DNA of 64,000 nt from Epiperipatus broadwayi. Its lineage: Eukaryota > Onychophora > Udeonychophora > Euonychophora > Peripatidae. Made by a program: the position numbers and the translations under genes. The notes under the pieces are model-generated. The model saw nothing but the letters and a program-made list of their open reading frames with translations. It made no database searches and had not been told where the DNA came from. Positions within the stretch are counted from its first letter, which is position 1; each line of letters begins with the position of its first letter. Shown in pieces: positions 1 through 12,065 of this stretch. The stretch spans positions 9,319,194 to 9,383,193 of the forward strand of contig JAQFVV010012420.1 in assembly GCA_028023455.1 (NCBI GenBank). Direction: 5' to 3'.

Positions 1-2530
1 CTCCATGACCACATTTCAAAAACTTCGAAACTATTTCAATTTCTTTTACTCATTATCCATAATCGCACCAATACTATAGTATACTCCACATATAGCATTT
101 AATTTTTTTTTCCTTAATTTTCTCTTCAAAAGTCCACAGATTATTTTTTTATTCTTAATATATAGCACCTTTGCCAATATTATTATTCTTTTAATTTCAT
201 CTTTGCTTTTTCCATCATCACTCAACCAGCTACTCAAATATTTAAATCCATTTACCTGTTGAACTATATTATCATGAATTTTAATTTAATAGTTTTTTTG
301 TATTCCTTCGTATCCATAAATATTTGGTCTTCTCATCATTAATCTTCATTCCGTATTTCATACACCTTTCCTTCAAATTATTCACCATATTCTGAAAGCT
401 TTTTATTCTCAACTATAAGAATCATATCATCTGCATATCTTATACATTTTATTACTCTACCTCCAATATGAGCTTCTCCATATTCCAAATCTTTATCTAA
501 AATGTCTTTTAAATAAATATTTAAAAGGATGGAGTGATGTAGTTTCCTTGTCTAATACTTTTTTCTATATTTACTTCATCAGTCTTATTATTCTTCAGTC
601 TGATTCTTAATCTTTACCTAGTATACATATTCCAAATCAATCTTATCTCTTTCCAGAATACTCCTTTATTTTTTAAGATGATCATAAATTTATTCCAGAT
701 TACTCTATCAAATACTTTTTCCAGATTAACAAAACATAAAACAATTTCTTGATCTTTTTCAATATATCTATATGCAATTGTTCTAATAACACCAATAGCA
801 TCTTTTGTCTCTCTAAAAACAAAATTATTCATCAATATAATATTCTATCTTCTCATAAATTCTTTGAGATAAAATCCTCAATAATATTTTTGAAGCATGA
901 GATTACAAATTTATTGTCTGGTGCTTTTCACATCTAAGCAGCTTTCTACTTTTTAGCAATGGGAGTCATTATAGTCCTCAAAAAATCTTCAGGTCAAATT
1001 CCATTATTACATATCATATTTAACAGTTCAACTATTTCCTTCATAGAAATTTTTCCCATTTCTTTCATAAATTTTACAGCTATTATATCAAATCTGACAA
1101 CTTTACCATTTTTTATTTTTTTAATCAACTTTATTACTTCATCTGTCAATATATTCATACCTTTGTCAGCTACTTTAACATTTCAATTTCATAATTAATT
1201 GTCTTATTTTCTTTTCAATATTCACTACTAACAGATAATCTTTATTCTTATCAACTATTTCATTTGTTAATCTTTTTTTTTACCCCAAGTATTTCTAATT
1301 TTCTCAAATACTGGATCATATCTTCTTACCTCTTGAAGCACTTCTATTTTCTACATTCTTGTTTCAACCATTTTTCTGTTAATTAAATCTTTTTCTCTTC
1401 TTAATTTATTATTAATTTTTTTAGATGCTCTCTCAATATTGGGATTCTTCCATCTTCTCTATATGTCCATCTTTTCCAATATATCTTTCATTATCCTTTC
1501 CATTAGTTTTCTTTAACCAAATAGTTTCTCTTTCATTTCTTGCTGTTTTTAATATTCCTTCTTTAATCCTACACCATTGCTCATCTTTATCAATTTTCTT
1601 TATTATATTTTCACATATTAAACCAAATCGTCTTTTCTCCATTTCTCTCAATTTATCTAAATTCCATCTTACATATCTTTTCCCTTTTTTTATTCTTTTT
1701 AAACTCAAATTTAATTTACTTATAACCAAATTATAATCAGAGTTTATATCAGCACTAGACAAAGCATGTGAACCCTTAATAACATTCTTATATCTATCCT
1801 GGATTAATATATAGGGTCTGATATCATTCTCTATCATGATTTTTAAACCAAATGTTTCCAACCACAAACTTATTCTCGTTACAAAATTCCAAAAGCCAAC
1901 TATCTCTTTCATTCTATAATATTCAACTTTTTTTTTTTCCTTTTACCACAACAGTATTCCAATCACCCATTAATGCAATATACATGCATTTTTATCCTAA
2001 CATCATATAATTTTTTCTTTTTTTTTCATATTGCTTATCAATGTTAATATCATTATGTATGAATACTACATCTATTGTCAACACAATTTACCCTTGCCAC
2101 ACTTTTTCAAAATTTTTCCCAACAGCGATGCTGATTCCATTTACCACTATCACCACCAGAATAAAATAACATCTCTACTATTTATTTTTCCACATCCTTC
2201 CTACCTCACTTCACTTAATCTTATAACATCAATATTATTTATTGTTGAATATAAATAAGTGTGAAGTTTTATAATTCAAAATTGATATATAAATAGTTAT
2301 TGTAAAAATGTATATAATTTTTGTTTTTTGTTAATAAAGATTTTACTTAAAATAAAAAATATTATTTATTTTTCTTTTCAAATTTTCTAATTTGCCAGCA
2401 CTTCACAATAATCCTACATTCCAAGTACTAACTCTCAATCTTTCATCTTTCATTGGATTATCATTATGAGGATTTCTCAGGTATATGACTTGAGTAGCCT
2501 CATCTTTAAATTTAGAAGGCAAAATTGAAA
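1..2530 (-). mobile_element. RTE/BovB-like non-LTR retrotransposon, decayed
   Basis: Read on the minus strand, this is a broken endonuclease-reverse transcriptase LINE that continues past the window start. Near 2414-2428 the peptide STWNV, preceded by ERLRV, marks the start of the endonuclease as in RTE ORF2. The rest of the endonuclease is largely missing. At 1433-1912 an open segment with ALSSADINSDYNLV and KKGKRYVRWNLDKLRE matches the end of the endonuclease and the linker. At 614-835 a reverse-transcriptase block contains TKDAIGVIRT and CFVNLEKVFDRV (usual form CFVDFEKAFDRV). At 46-237 SWLSDDGKSKDEIKR is the conserved block after the polymerase core. Stops and frameshifts separate the blocks, so it is a dead copy. 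The family call rests on recalled RTE/BovB-type proteins; the exact clade is not resolved. Confidence 0.8.
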
Positions 2531-2808
2531 AACAATCTAAAATTTAATGATGATCATTTTATAATTAGCTAACATGTCTGTAATCAAAGTTCACACTTGA
2601 AGATATTTAAACTAGAGAATTTAAAGTAGTCACTGTACTAATATAATCTTAAATACTGGTCATTCATCTCAACTCATTCATCTAAACAGTCTTTGTCAGC
2701 AGCTTTTCAAAAAAGATGATTAGTCGATCAAATCTTCATTTTTATGTTGATAGTATTTTAGATGAACACCTGTAATATTATACACCTAATTCTCTTTTTA
2801 CATAATAG

Positions 2809-5602
2809 ATTGGTTCCTAAAAATTACATGTAAAAAAAAATTTGTGTAAAAAAATACATTGTATGTGTGGAAAATAAGGAGCTTGGTTCCAGGTGTAAGA
2901 AATCAATGAAAATAATTAAATAAACCATATAAAAATTTTCATTAGAATATTATATTTTTTGCATACTATCAAATTTTATTTCATTAACATTGCACATAAA
3001 TAAAAATGAATTATAGAAACATAAATTTCAATTGAAAAATAAAAAAATGTAAAGAATCAATGAACATGAAAATTAGGCAGAATTTGTAATATGAGTTATA
3101 CATAGCAAGATTTTATTCATTGTCACTTTCTGACAATAAATGCATATGTTTGCACATGATTGGAATACTGTTGCTATCACTAAAACTTGCATCATCACTG
3201 CTATCATTAACAATGCTTTGGTCACTGTGTTCTTCCATTGGTGCTGATATTATATTTTTATGAATGAATTCACTAATTACTGATTGGCTTCAGATAGTGG
3301 CTATGTCTTTATATAGTTCTCTATAAAATGATGAGTAATTTCAGATCTCATTGAAACTTTGAAACTTTTCCTCATTAGAATTATACTTGACAAAATGATT
3401 ATCTAATTGGTTAGTAAGATCAAGACTTTTTTTAATAAATTAGCATTCAACACTAGATTATCATCTTCATTATCACTGTCCTATTTAGTATTAGGAGTTT
3501 TAAGAATAATCTCTACGATTTCCTTCTCACTTAAAGCTTTATCAACTAACAATTAATTGATATCTTCAGGTGATATTATCAAAAAGGCAAATTAGCATAA
3601 AATGTATCTTGTTACAATGCAAGTGAAATAAATAATAAACAAAAGATAAATAAATTTAATTTACTCTTTTATAAAATAATGAATAATAAAATTTTATTAA
3701 ATTAGATTTCCTAGCCATTATTATGATGTTGGAAAATTCAGTCATATTGGAGACAACAGGATCTTTGCTTTTCTCACATTCTGGCCAAATAACTTTCCAA
3801 CATCCATTTAAAGTTGAAGATCTTAATTCAGATAATGTTAATCTAACTTGATTCACACAATCCAGAATCGAAAATTTCTTCCACATATCTATGACACTTA
3901 ATGTTTTAATTCAGTTTGTCCCAAACATATTATGGTGTTCATTTTTTTTTCCCCATATGTCATAGCATCGGCCATGAGGTGAACCTGCAACAACCATCTG
4001 CAAACAACTGCTTGCTTGCAAGGCAGCTGCGCTGACCTCTCCGCTAAGTTTTAAATGTTGCAGTAATTCCTTAGTCTAATGATTGAGTCAAGGATGTGGT
4101 ATTAGGCACCAGAAAACAAAATTGTATGTTTGGATGTTCCAAGATTAGATGGCTGTGGGCATTATCTAGAATCAATAGGAGAACTTTCAATTCTAGACCT
4201 TTGGCATTCATATATCGCTTAACTTCTGGAATAAAACATTTGTTGAACTATTCCATAAAAATTTTAATGGCATCCAAGCCTTTTTATTTGCCATTCATTG
4301 AACTGGCAATTTATTCAAAATTACTCCTTTTATTGAACAAAGTCTTTGGGCTCGATTAACAAGCACAGGCTTCACTATGCAATCTCTTGAAGCATTAGAG
4401 CAAAATACTAAAGTGACATGATCTTTTGCTACTTTGAAACCACCAGAAGTTTTCTGCGATTTTGCTACTTAGGTTCTACTTGGCATTCTCTTCCAAAAAA
4501 GACCACTTTTGTCAACATTCCAAACTTGATCAGGAGTATGTCTTCATCTTTGATAATTTTAGCTAATTTTTTTAGAAATTCATTGGCAGCTGTTTCATCC
4601 ATTCTGTACCTGCAGAAAATTTACATTCCTTGTTTAATTCAAATGAAGTACTTTTTAATTTGTTTGTAAATTTTTAGTGCTGTTTGCTTGATGGCATTTT
4701 CATCTACTGGTATTATTTTTTCTGATATTTTTTCTATTCTCATTATTAAGGCTTTTACTATCTTATCCTTAACAATATCTTTTGTGTAAAATGATGACTT
4801 AGCACTCAATTTTGTTCCAAAACATAATGGCTTTCTAATAGCAGCTTCATTACCTGTAATAGCTCTTATAATAGCTTCATGTAAACCAAAATGCTTTTCT
4901 ATAGATGTTGCTCCTCCGATTGCATGTTGATCTAAAATTTGAATTTTAGTGTCCAAAGAAATCACTTTCCTCATCTTTTTTGTAGGTGGATTATTTGACA
5001 TTGTATGAGGCTACAGAAAATTATTTCAGATTTAATTAATAAAACATAAATTCAAAAATTTGCATCCAATGTATAACTTACCACCTATTGATAATTTTGG
5101 GGAAATTTAATAAATTAAATTTAAACAAATCAATAAAAATTTAAACAAAATTTAATTTTTTTAATATCAACACCAACAAGAAACTTTTTTTTTTAAAAAA
5201 AACTTAATGTCAACATGCAAACGAAACATCAATACCAAAAAGGTACTTCCCCTTTCAAAACAAAACATCAAAAATGTTACAATGTAGACGAACAAATTTT
5301 TACATTTGCAAGAATATTGCTTAAAAAGGGATTTTTGTATTTAAAATAATGGTAAATAAAGAGCTGAAACATTTTTTAAAAATTAGATGATAATGTGTTT
5401 TTTTTTTCGTTTTTTTTACAGATTGTGTTATTTTAAAATAATTTGTGTAGAAAGAGAATTTTTTTTAACTTGCTATTTCAAAATCATGCAAAAAATATTT
5501 GTGTAAAAAGATAATGAATTGTACTTATAAAAATTAAACATCTATAATTTTGTTGTTAGAACTGATATTATCTTGTTGTTGCCAGTTTTTAGGAACAGTT
5601 TT
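2809..5602 (-). mobile_element. Tigger/pogo DNA transposon, decayed copy
   Basis: The segment carries a pogo-superfamily (CENP-B/Tigger type) transposase remnant. Its candidate ends are similar inverted sequences: GGTTCCTAAAAA-like at about 2812 on the plus strand, and TGTTCCTAAAAACTGG on the minus strand ending near 5600. Just inside both ends are matching TTTGTGTAAAA stretches. The flanking TA target duplication expected of this superfamily was not confirmed, so the limits are approximate. The two ends differ clearly, which suggests an old insertion. Confidence 0.7.
3118..5001 (-). pseudogene. Tigger-like transposase pseudogene
   Basis: The intact N-terminal 120 residues (4639-5001) start MSNNPPTKKMRKVISLDTK and form the CENP-B-type helix-turn-helix. 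Further on, 4489-4530 encodes NVDKSGLFWKRMPSRT, which contains the first catalytic Asp of the DDE/DDD triad. It is followed by GGFKVAKDHVTLVFCSNAS and VKPVLVNRA, all typical of Tigger. At 3656-3886 STLNGCWKVIWPECEKSKD matches the Tigger tail motif. The segment ends near 3118 with SESDNE before a stop. In-frame stops interrupt the middle and the later catalytic Asp blocks are not readable, so no active transposase is made. ORFs on the opposite strand here are shadows. Confidence 0.85.
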
Positions 5603-8600
5603 GGAAAAGAAATACTGACAATTTGGAAATAGATAATGCTGAAGCTAGCACAAAATAATTACTAAGTTAGTTAAATACATTCATGAAATCAGTGGTTAAT
5701 TGTCACAGCATTTATTTAAATGTTCATTAATAAAATGATAAGTATGTAAAAACAGATTGTTTTTGCTTTTAGATAATAAATGATGATTTTTAATTGTAAT
5801 TCTTTTATATGGATATATATAATATCTGTAATGAAGTAAATACATGTTATCAAGAAATAATAGGTTAAGTTGCTGATTTCTACGTTTGTAGTAGATTTGA
5901 TTGTGTGGCAATTTCTTTAACCCTAAAGAAATAGTATCTTGCATATAATTTGAGACTGGCAACACTATTAAAATTTTATAATTTATTCAAACCTTTAAAA
6001 ATAACAGGACATGAATAATAATAAGTTGATAAACAAATGATTAATCAAGTCTCCTTAAATTAATAACAACTATCTTCATATTCTTCTTTTGTCATGATAA
6101 TTAAATAACATTTATTAAAAAAAACCTTACAATATATTTTCCACAATTAATATATATAATATTTAATAATATAGGATATAAATATCTAATGAATTAATAG
6201 TTAATCTTTCCATTCTATGCTTATATTATAAAATGAATTATAATTTATGCCCACAAATCACTATGCAATTGAAAAGCTTACCAATCCAGTTTTAACAGAA
6301 TATGTTTTGTTTTCTATAATCGTAAAAACATTCCATTCATCCTTTTTTCCAAACATAAAATGAATATAAATATATATTAACAAAATTTTGAAACATGCTA
6401 TGTTTTGTAAAATTAACTGTGAATTGTAATCTAACTTGTTTTTGTCATCAACAATTTTTTTGGAAAGCTGAATGATACTAGTTGGGGGTATGCTGTTTCC
6501 TTAGCTTTTGCTTGTTCTATTCTTGAATACTGAACTTCTGTCTAGAAAAAAAAAGCTCCCATTCCAACCTTTGTATACACAATTAAAATGTGCTGTGAGA
6601 AATATTACTGACATATTTTAGTCCATTCTTTTACAGAGAGACTGGTCATTCATTATAAATACTTAGATACCCAAAAAATAAATTGCTTCATAGAAATTAT
6701 ATAAAAAATAATTAGATTTTTCAATTAACTAAAGCCATTTTAATATTTGTCTTAAATCAAGACTTTATTTTGAATATTTAATATAAAACTCTTCAAATAA
6801 TATAAGAATTATGTTACAAGAAATGGACTTTATATAAGATAACAAATATTTGTTTTAGCAAATTCCAACATTAAAGTGAGCTGAATTTAATAGGTTCCAG
6901 CCATCAATGGTCACTTGTTTTTATCTGCTTATTTGAGTTATATAGCTAAAAACAAACACAAATCATAAAAAACATAGTTGATAAATATCTCATTTATATA
7001 TGTAAAATCTGCATTGGAAAACTATATCCATATAATTTGACTACAAATCACCATTCCCCCTATTTACAGATACTAGTAAACGCTATGTTATATATTTGCA
7101 TTATAGTTATAATTACTGTGATGCAATTTAATTTTAAAATTATACATGTTTAAGACAGGAAAAAATTTTGTCCCCTTACCAAAGAAACCTCTTTCTCATG
7201 AATAGTAGAAGCAGAAAGCAGAAATGACAATTGAAGATTGCAAAACTTTGAAAATGTTCCATAATTTTAAGATGGAATCTCTTTCAGTTTTAGTTGCTTC
7301 AAGAGACAAAAAGGAGTTATAATCTCTTCCGGGGGGAGGGGGGATCCATATGCTAAACAAATAATTAATTGATCCGTGTATAAATTTGTAATTAAATAGC
7401 AAAATATAGATAATATGCAAAAAAAATAGTTTAATGGATCAATAAAGAAATTTTCAGAATACAAGTGATGTTATAACATATCTTCTTCATTATAAATTTA
7501 ATTCCAAATTTAATGATAAGATGAAATTAAAATGTTGTAAGTAATAAAAAGGAAAGGAGAAAAAATATCTATCAATCACAAATTACATTATGCTAATAAT
7601 CTAAGTATATAATATGATTGTTGATAATTAAAGTTGAGATATCGATATAGTGTGTTAGATCTTATAATAATTTGGAATTTGTGGCTGTTGGGACATTATT
7701 ATAACTTATCTGTTAATATTAATGACCATAATGTTTTACCTGATAGCATTTTATGTCTTAAAAAACAAAAGTGTGCTAAAACAAATTTTAAAAATATTTT
7801 AATATCTAATGTGTGTTCTATTATATTAATCGTTTAATTTGGGAATAGGTTAAAAAAACACAATTTTTGTTTAAGGTTATTAAAATTGGCATCCTTATAA
7901 TCGCAAGAAGTAAAGCATTTTAGCAGACTTGTCAACAGGAAGTTAATGAAGAAAATTGAGTCTCTAATAATTAAAAATGGTATTGGTTAGATAAAAGAGT
8001 CTCCTAATCAAATGTAATAGTTTATCTAATTTATTATAAAGTCACTGCTGCTACTAATCATATTTTACATAATATGTAGAAATGTCTGTGTAAGTGTAAT
8101 GATTCAATAATCTCCATATGTAGAACAACTGGTCTTTTTTTTTTACAAAATTGCAGAAAATGATAAACTCTAAAGCTAAAGTTCTCTTGATCTAAGTGCA
8201 ACTTATTATTTATATGACCTTCTAAATGATTAACTATTCAATTATAACACTTTTGGTGTGTGTTGCATATACTTTTTTGAATGTTTTTTTGTTAAAGGAT
8301 TTAGGTTTTGTATCTTTGCATGGTTACTGTGATTATTAGAAATAGTATCATAAGTAAAAATCTAATTATCATGTTGTGGAAAACCTGAGACATAATTCAA
8401 TGGAAACACTGCAATTAAACCAATTAGTGAAGAATTATTCATTTCATTTACAACACCAGCAGACTGCCATGTTTTTGTTCATAAACAATAACAGGACTGT
8501 AATTTTAAAATATGTTTTCAGAGTGATATCAATGAAAGTAAGCTCAATAATTTTTGTTATCTGTATTCCTCATCACTTTGTGACTTTTATAACATGGCTA

Positions 8601-10290
8601 TATCTTTAATGGATTCAGCATTACAATATTATAAAGTTTATCAATAAAATAAAATCGATTTTATTCATAAACACGATTATGTTTTTATTGCTTATTCAAA
8701 AAATTCCAACTGCTTGTATGCTAAGCTGTTAAAATATCTTTATTTTTTATAAATGCTGTATATGATTTTTTATAGTATGAATATTACTTGTATTATTGAT
8801 ACCCTGAATTTAAAATCAGAATTCGTTAAAATATATTACTAGCAAATTCTTTTATTCTCCCTACTTTTTTGTCATCCAATGTAAGTTTTAGTAATCAATA
8901 GATACTAGATGGTAGTGCTTAATAAATTTCCAAACCAATGTTGTCCTATCTAAATATCTCCAGTCTAGTTTTCTGGCATATTTCATCATTAAGGAGCTTT
9001 TTTGATTTTTTTTAGTGATGTATTATTGGTCATGTGATATGTTATTGGTATTGTAGAAATATATTGATTTAGAAAGTTTAAACAGTACATTGTGCCAGTT
9101 GTATTTTATAGCTTTGGATACTCCACTGTAAAAACACCACCATGTCGCATTCATTATATCTATATCTAGAAAATGTCAGCAGACTCAATAAAAATCAGTC
9201 ATTGTTGACTTTTTGCAACTAATAAGCATCCTCCAAAATCACCAATAATATGGCTATAATTGTAAAGCAATAGATTTGGTGCATAGGAATGAAAGGAAAA
9301 ATCTAAAAAATATGCTGACAATTTACTTAGTGAATCATTATGAAATCTCTAATTAAAGATTGCATATCCTACTCCAGAATAACCTTCTCCATGTTTGAAT
9401 AATTAATGGTAGTGCTATTTATATTCACATCTCAATACCAATATTTGTTTTTTGGTTTGATCAATGAAAACATAAAAAGTTCAGTGTCAGAATTAATGCT
9501 CTTACACATCTACTAGATATTTTTTAATCTTTTATACAATTTTGAAATGCTGCTAACATCATATACTTTCAGTTTTAAAAGGTTTTAAATCGTATTTGCT
9601 TGTATTTTAATTTTAGTTATAACATTTAATACTTTCATCAACAATTCATTTTTTAATGCACTTTCTATTAGAACATGGCAATAGTATCATATAGGAGAAG
9701 AAGGCACGTATTTTTTATGATAGACTCATGATTCAACTAGGAGAATGATTTATATTCACTCATTTCAAAATAAAGATATCTTAGAGTGTTACATAAAAAG
9801 AAATTCTTAGATGAATTGAAAATAGACTTTAAGAAAGCTCACTTTGAAATCTTCAATAATATAGAATTTCTAACATTCAGAGTGACGTGGATCAGATTGT
9901 CACTGCCTTTTAATGAGACTTTAATTTACAAGTGCAGAAAAATTCTTCAGAAAAGTAGTCAGCTGGCATTTCTATGAAGTCTTGTTCATTCTTCATAGCT
10001 AATAATATTTTTGAAAGCTATTATTTTAGGAAATAATCACAATAGTCATCTAGGATAAATTTGATCTGAGGATAATGAGGTTTTATCAAAATATTAGGTG
10101 CTCATTTTTCTATATCCCTTAAATTAATCACTGGTTCTTTTAAAAGATTTACAACAATCTGATCCATTTTATGTCATGAGAAGTTCGCTCCATTATTGAA
10201 GACTTTTACATAGTTTCCCAAAGTCTATTTTAATTTCATATATATACATACATACACATACATATAAACATTAAATAGCTAAAGGTAAAG
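5603..10290. other. AT-rich non-coding stretch
   Basis: No host exon, RNA gene or recognisable element was found in this 4.7 kb. I looked for the missing INTS12 exon that should end in the first PHD CxxC pair just before a GT donor and found none. Short ORFs here (for example around 8376-8609 and 9786-9977) show no family resemblance I recognise. The region may be an INTS12 intron if upstream exons lie before the window, or 5' flank. Confidence 0.5.
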
Positions 10291-11050
10291 TAATTAATAA
10301 AATAATCAAAATTACCCCAAATTCACAACTCAACCAGATTAGCCAAAAAATATAAACTCTAAAATACATCCAATGGTTTCACTGCTACAAGCAGACTTTT
10401 CAAGTGTAAAGAACTACAAAATAACATTTAAACTAAACATTATCCACAATTCCATTTACATCCGATACATCCTTAATATTAAAAGAACTTTTAAATAAGT
10501 TAATTGCTTAAGAATCATAAATTTTTAATAATAAATATGTGTTAATTCTTCTTTTTATTTCATTTCTCTCAAAGAAGGCAACCTTAACCTCATCAAAATT
10601 AATAATCATGACCTCTATCTTTTTCATGGATATATAAAGCAGAACTAAGATATTTATTTCTAACCCTACTTTTATGTACCTTTATTCTTTCATTTGAGCT
10701 CAAACTACTCTAACCTATATATATCTTCTTACAAAAACCAAGGGCTAATACACCCTACTCCAGGAAAAGTCTTTCTATCAAAAATTTTCTTTGTATTATT
10801 TAATAAATTATTCAAAGTAATACCCCTTTTCCAAGCAATTTTTTTATTTCCAAACAAATTAATTTTTTTACATACATCGGTAATGTTGGGTAAAAAGACA
10901 ATTTAAATGGCAAAGAAATAAAATAATATTTTTCTTTACCCTTTACATTATTACCAATATTATTACTATTAAATAAAATACTTTTAACAAATTTATCAGA
11001 GTAGCCAACACTCAAATAATCTTTATAAAATTTACCTTTTTGAAACAAAG
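10291..11050 (-). mobile_element. Penelope-like element 3' part, left arm of palindrome
   Basis: The minus strand encodes FQKGKFYKDYLSVGYSDKF and related residues (10812-11048), almost the same as the plus-strand copy that starts at 11079. The outward 3' end carries the same non-coding tail as its partner, including a GTAGCAGTGAAACCATTGG-like run near 10370-10400. The coding part is 5' truncated. See the partner at 11075-11798 for the family call. Confidence 0.65.
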
Positions 11051-11074
11051 CTCATAAAGTAGCTTCTTTAAGAA

Positions 11075-11798
11075 ATTATTGTTAAGAAATAAGGCATTAA
11101 ATAGTTCTAATGGAGTAGCTTTATTTCAAAAAGGTCAATTTTATAAAGATTATTTGAGTATTGGCTATTCTGATAAATTTGTTAAAAGTATTTTATTTAA
11201 TAGTAATAATATTTGGAATAATGTAAAGGATAAAGAAAAATACGATCTTATTTCTTTGCCATTTAAATTGTCTTCTTATAGAATTGTATGTAAAAATAGT
11301 AATTTGTTGGAAATAAGAAAATTGCTTGGAAAAGAGGTATTTCTTTGAATAATTTATTAAATAATACAAAGGAAATTTTTGATAAAAAGTCTATTCCAGG
11401 AGTAGTGTATATTACCCCTTGTGTTTGTAAGAAGATACATATATTAGTTCTGTTTTATATATCCATGAAAAAAATATAGGCCACACTATTAATTTTGATG
11501 AGGCTAAGGTTGCCTTCTTTACAGGAAATGAAATAAAAAGAAGAATTACAGAATCTTTATTATTAAAAATTTATGACTCTCAAGCAATTAACTTATTTAA
11601 AAGTTCTTTTAATATTAAGGTGGTATCGCTTCTAAGTGGAATTATTGGTAATCTTTAGTTTAAATATATTGATATTTTGTAGTTCTTTACCCTTGAGAAG
11701 TCTGCTTGTAGCAGTGAAAACCATTGGTTGTGTTTTAGAATTTATATTTTTTGGTTAGTCTGTTTGAGTTGTGAATTTTGGATAATTTTGATTATATA
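11075..11798 (+). mobile_element. Penelope-like element 3' part, right arm of palindrome
   Basis: This fragment encodes the region before and inside a GIY-YIG endonuclease domain. An open stretch of 89 codons (11079-11348) is followed, across frameshifts, by SIPGVVYITPCVCKK (the GIY-YIG entry, usually VYxIPC..C), then GHTINFDEAKVAFF and EIKRRITESLLLKIYDS. That is the usual order in the C-terminal endonuclease of EN+ Penelope-like elements. No reverse-transcriptase core remains. It ends in a (TA)/(AC) run at about 11790-11815. This family is distinct from the PLE copies at 21-28 kb and 40.6-41.6 kb. Confidence 0.65.
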
Positions 11799-11998
11799 TA
11801 TATACACACACACAATAAAAAAATATATAATACATATTTTGAAAACAAATTAATAAAATTTAAGGGAAGTTATTTTTTGATAATTAAAAAGTAATTTATT
11901 TATTAAATTATCATTTTAGTACTGAAAGTATTATTATTATTTGCATTTCAATATATACATTAGTAATATTTAATTTATATATGATTTTGTTTTTTCAG

Positions 11999-12065
11999 AT
12001 CATTGGATGTACAACCTGGAAATCAGTTAGTTGAATGTCAGGAATGTCATAATCTATATCATCAG
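11999..12065 (+). CDS. INTS12: INTS12 exon: PHD finger, first visible part
   Basis: The exon follows a polypyrimidine/CAG acceptor (cag at 11996-11998) and ends before GTAATG at 12066. One base completes a codon split with the unseen upstream exon, then 22 codons read [19 protein letters not shown] and YHQ. CQEC supplies zinc ligands 3 and 4 and the His of LYH is ligand 5 of the PHD finger. Ligands 1 and 2 must come from the missing upstream exon. The match to vertebrate INTS12 ([16 protein letters not shown]) is essentially exact. Confidence 0.95.

Noticed and set aside
4096-4669. Two plus-strand ORFs over the Tigger element
   Set aside because: The minus strand here carries recognisable transposase blocks, so these are shadows.
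5603-11998. Search for the missing upstream INTS12 exon
   Set aside because: No stretch with a CxxC pair followed by a GT donor in the required phase was found; a TGTAAGT at about 8881 has the wrong preceding codons.
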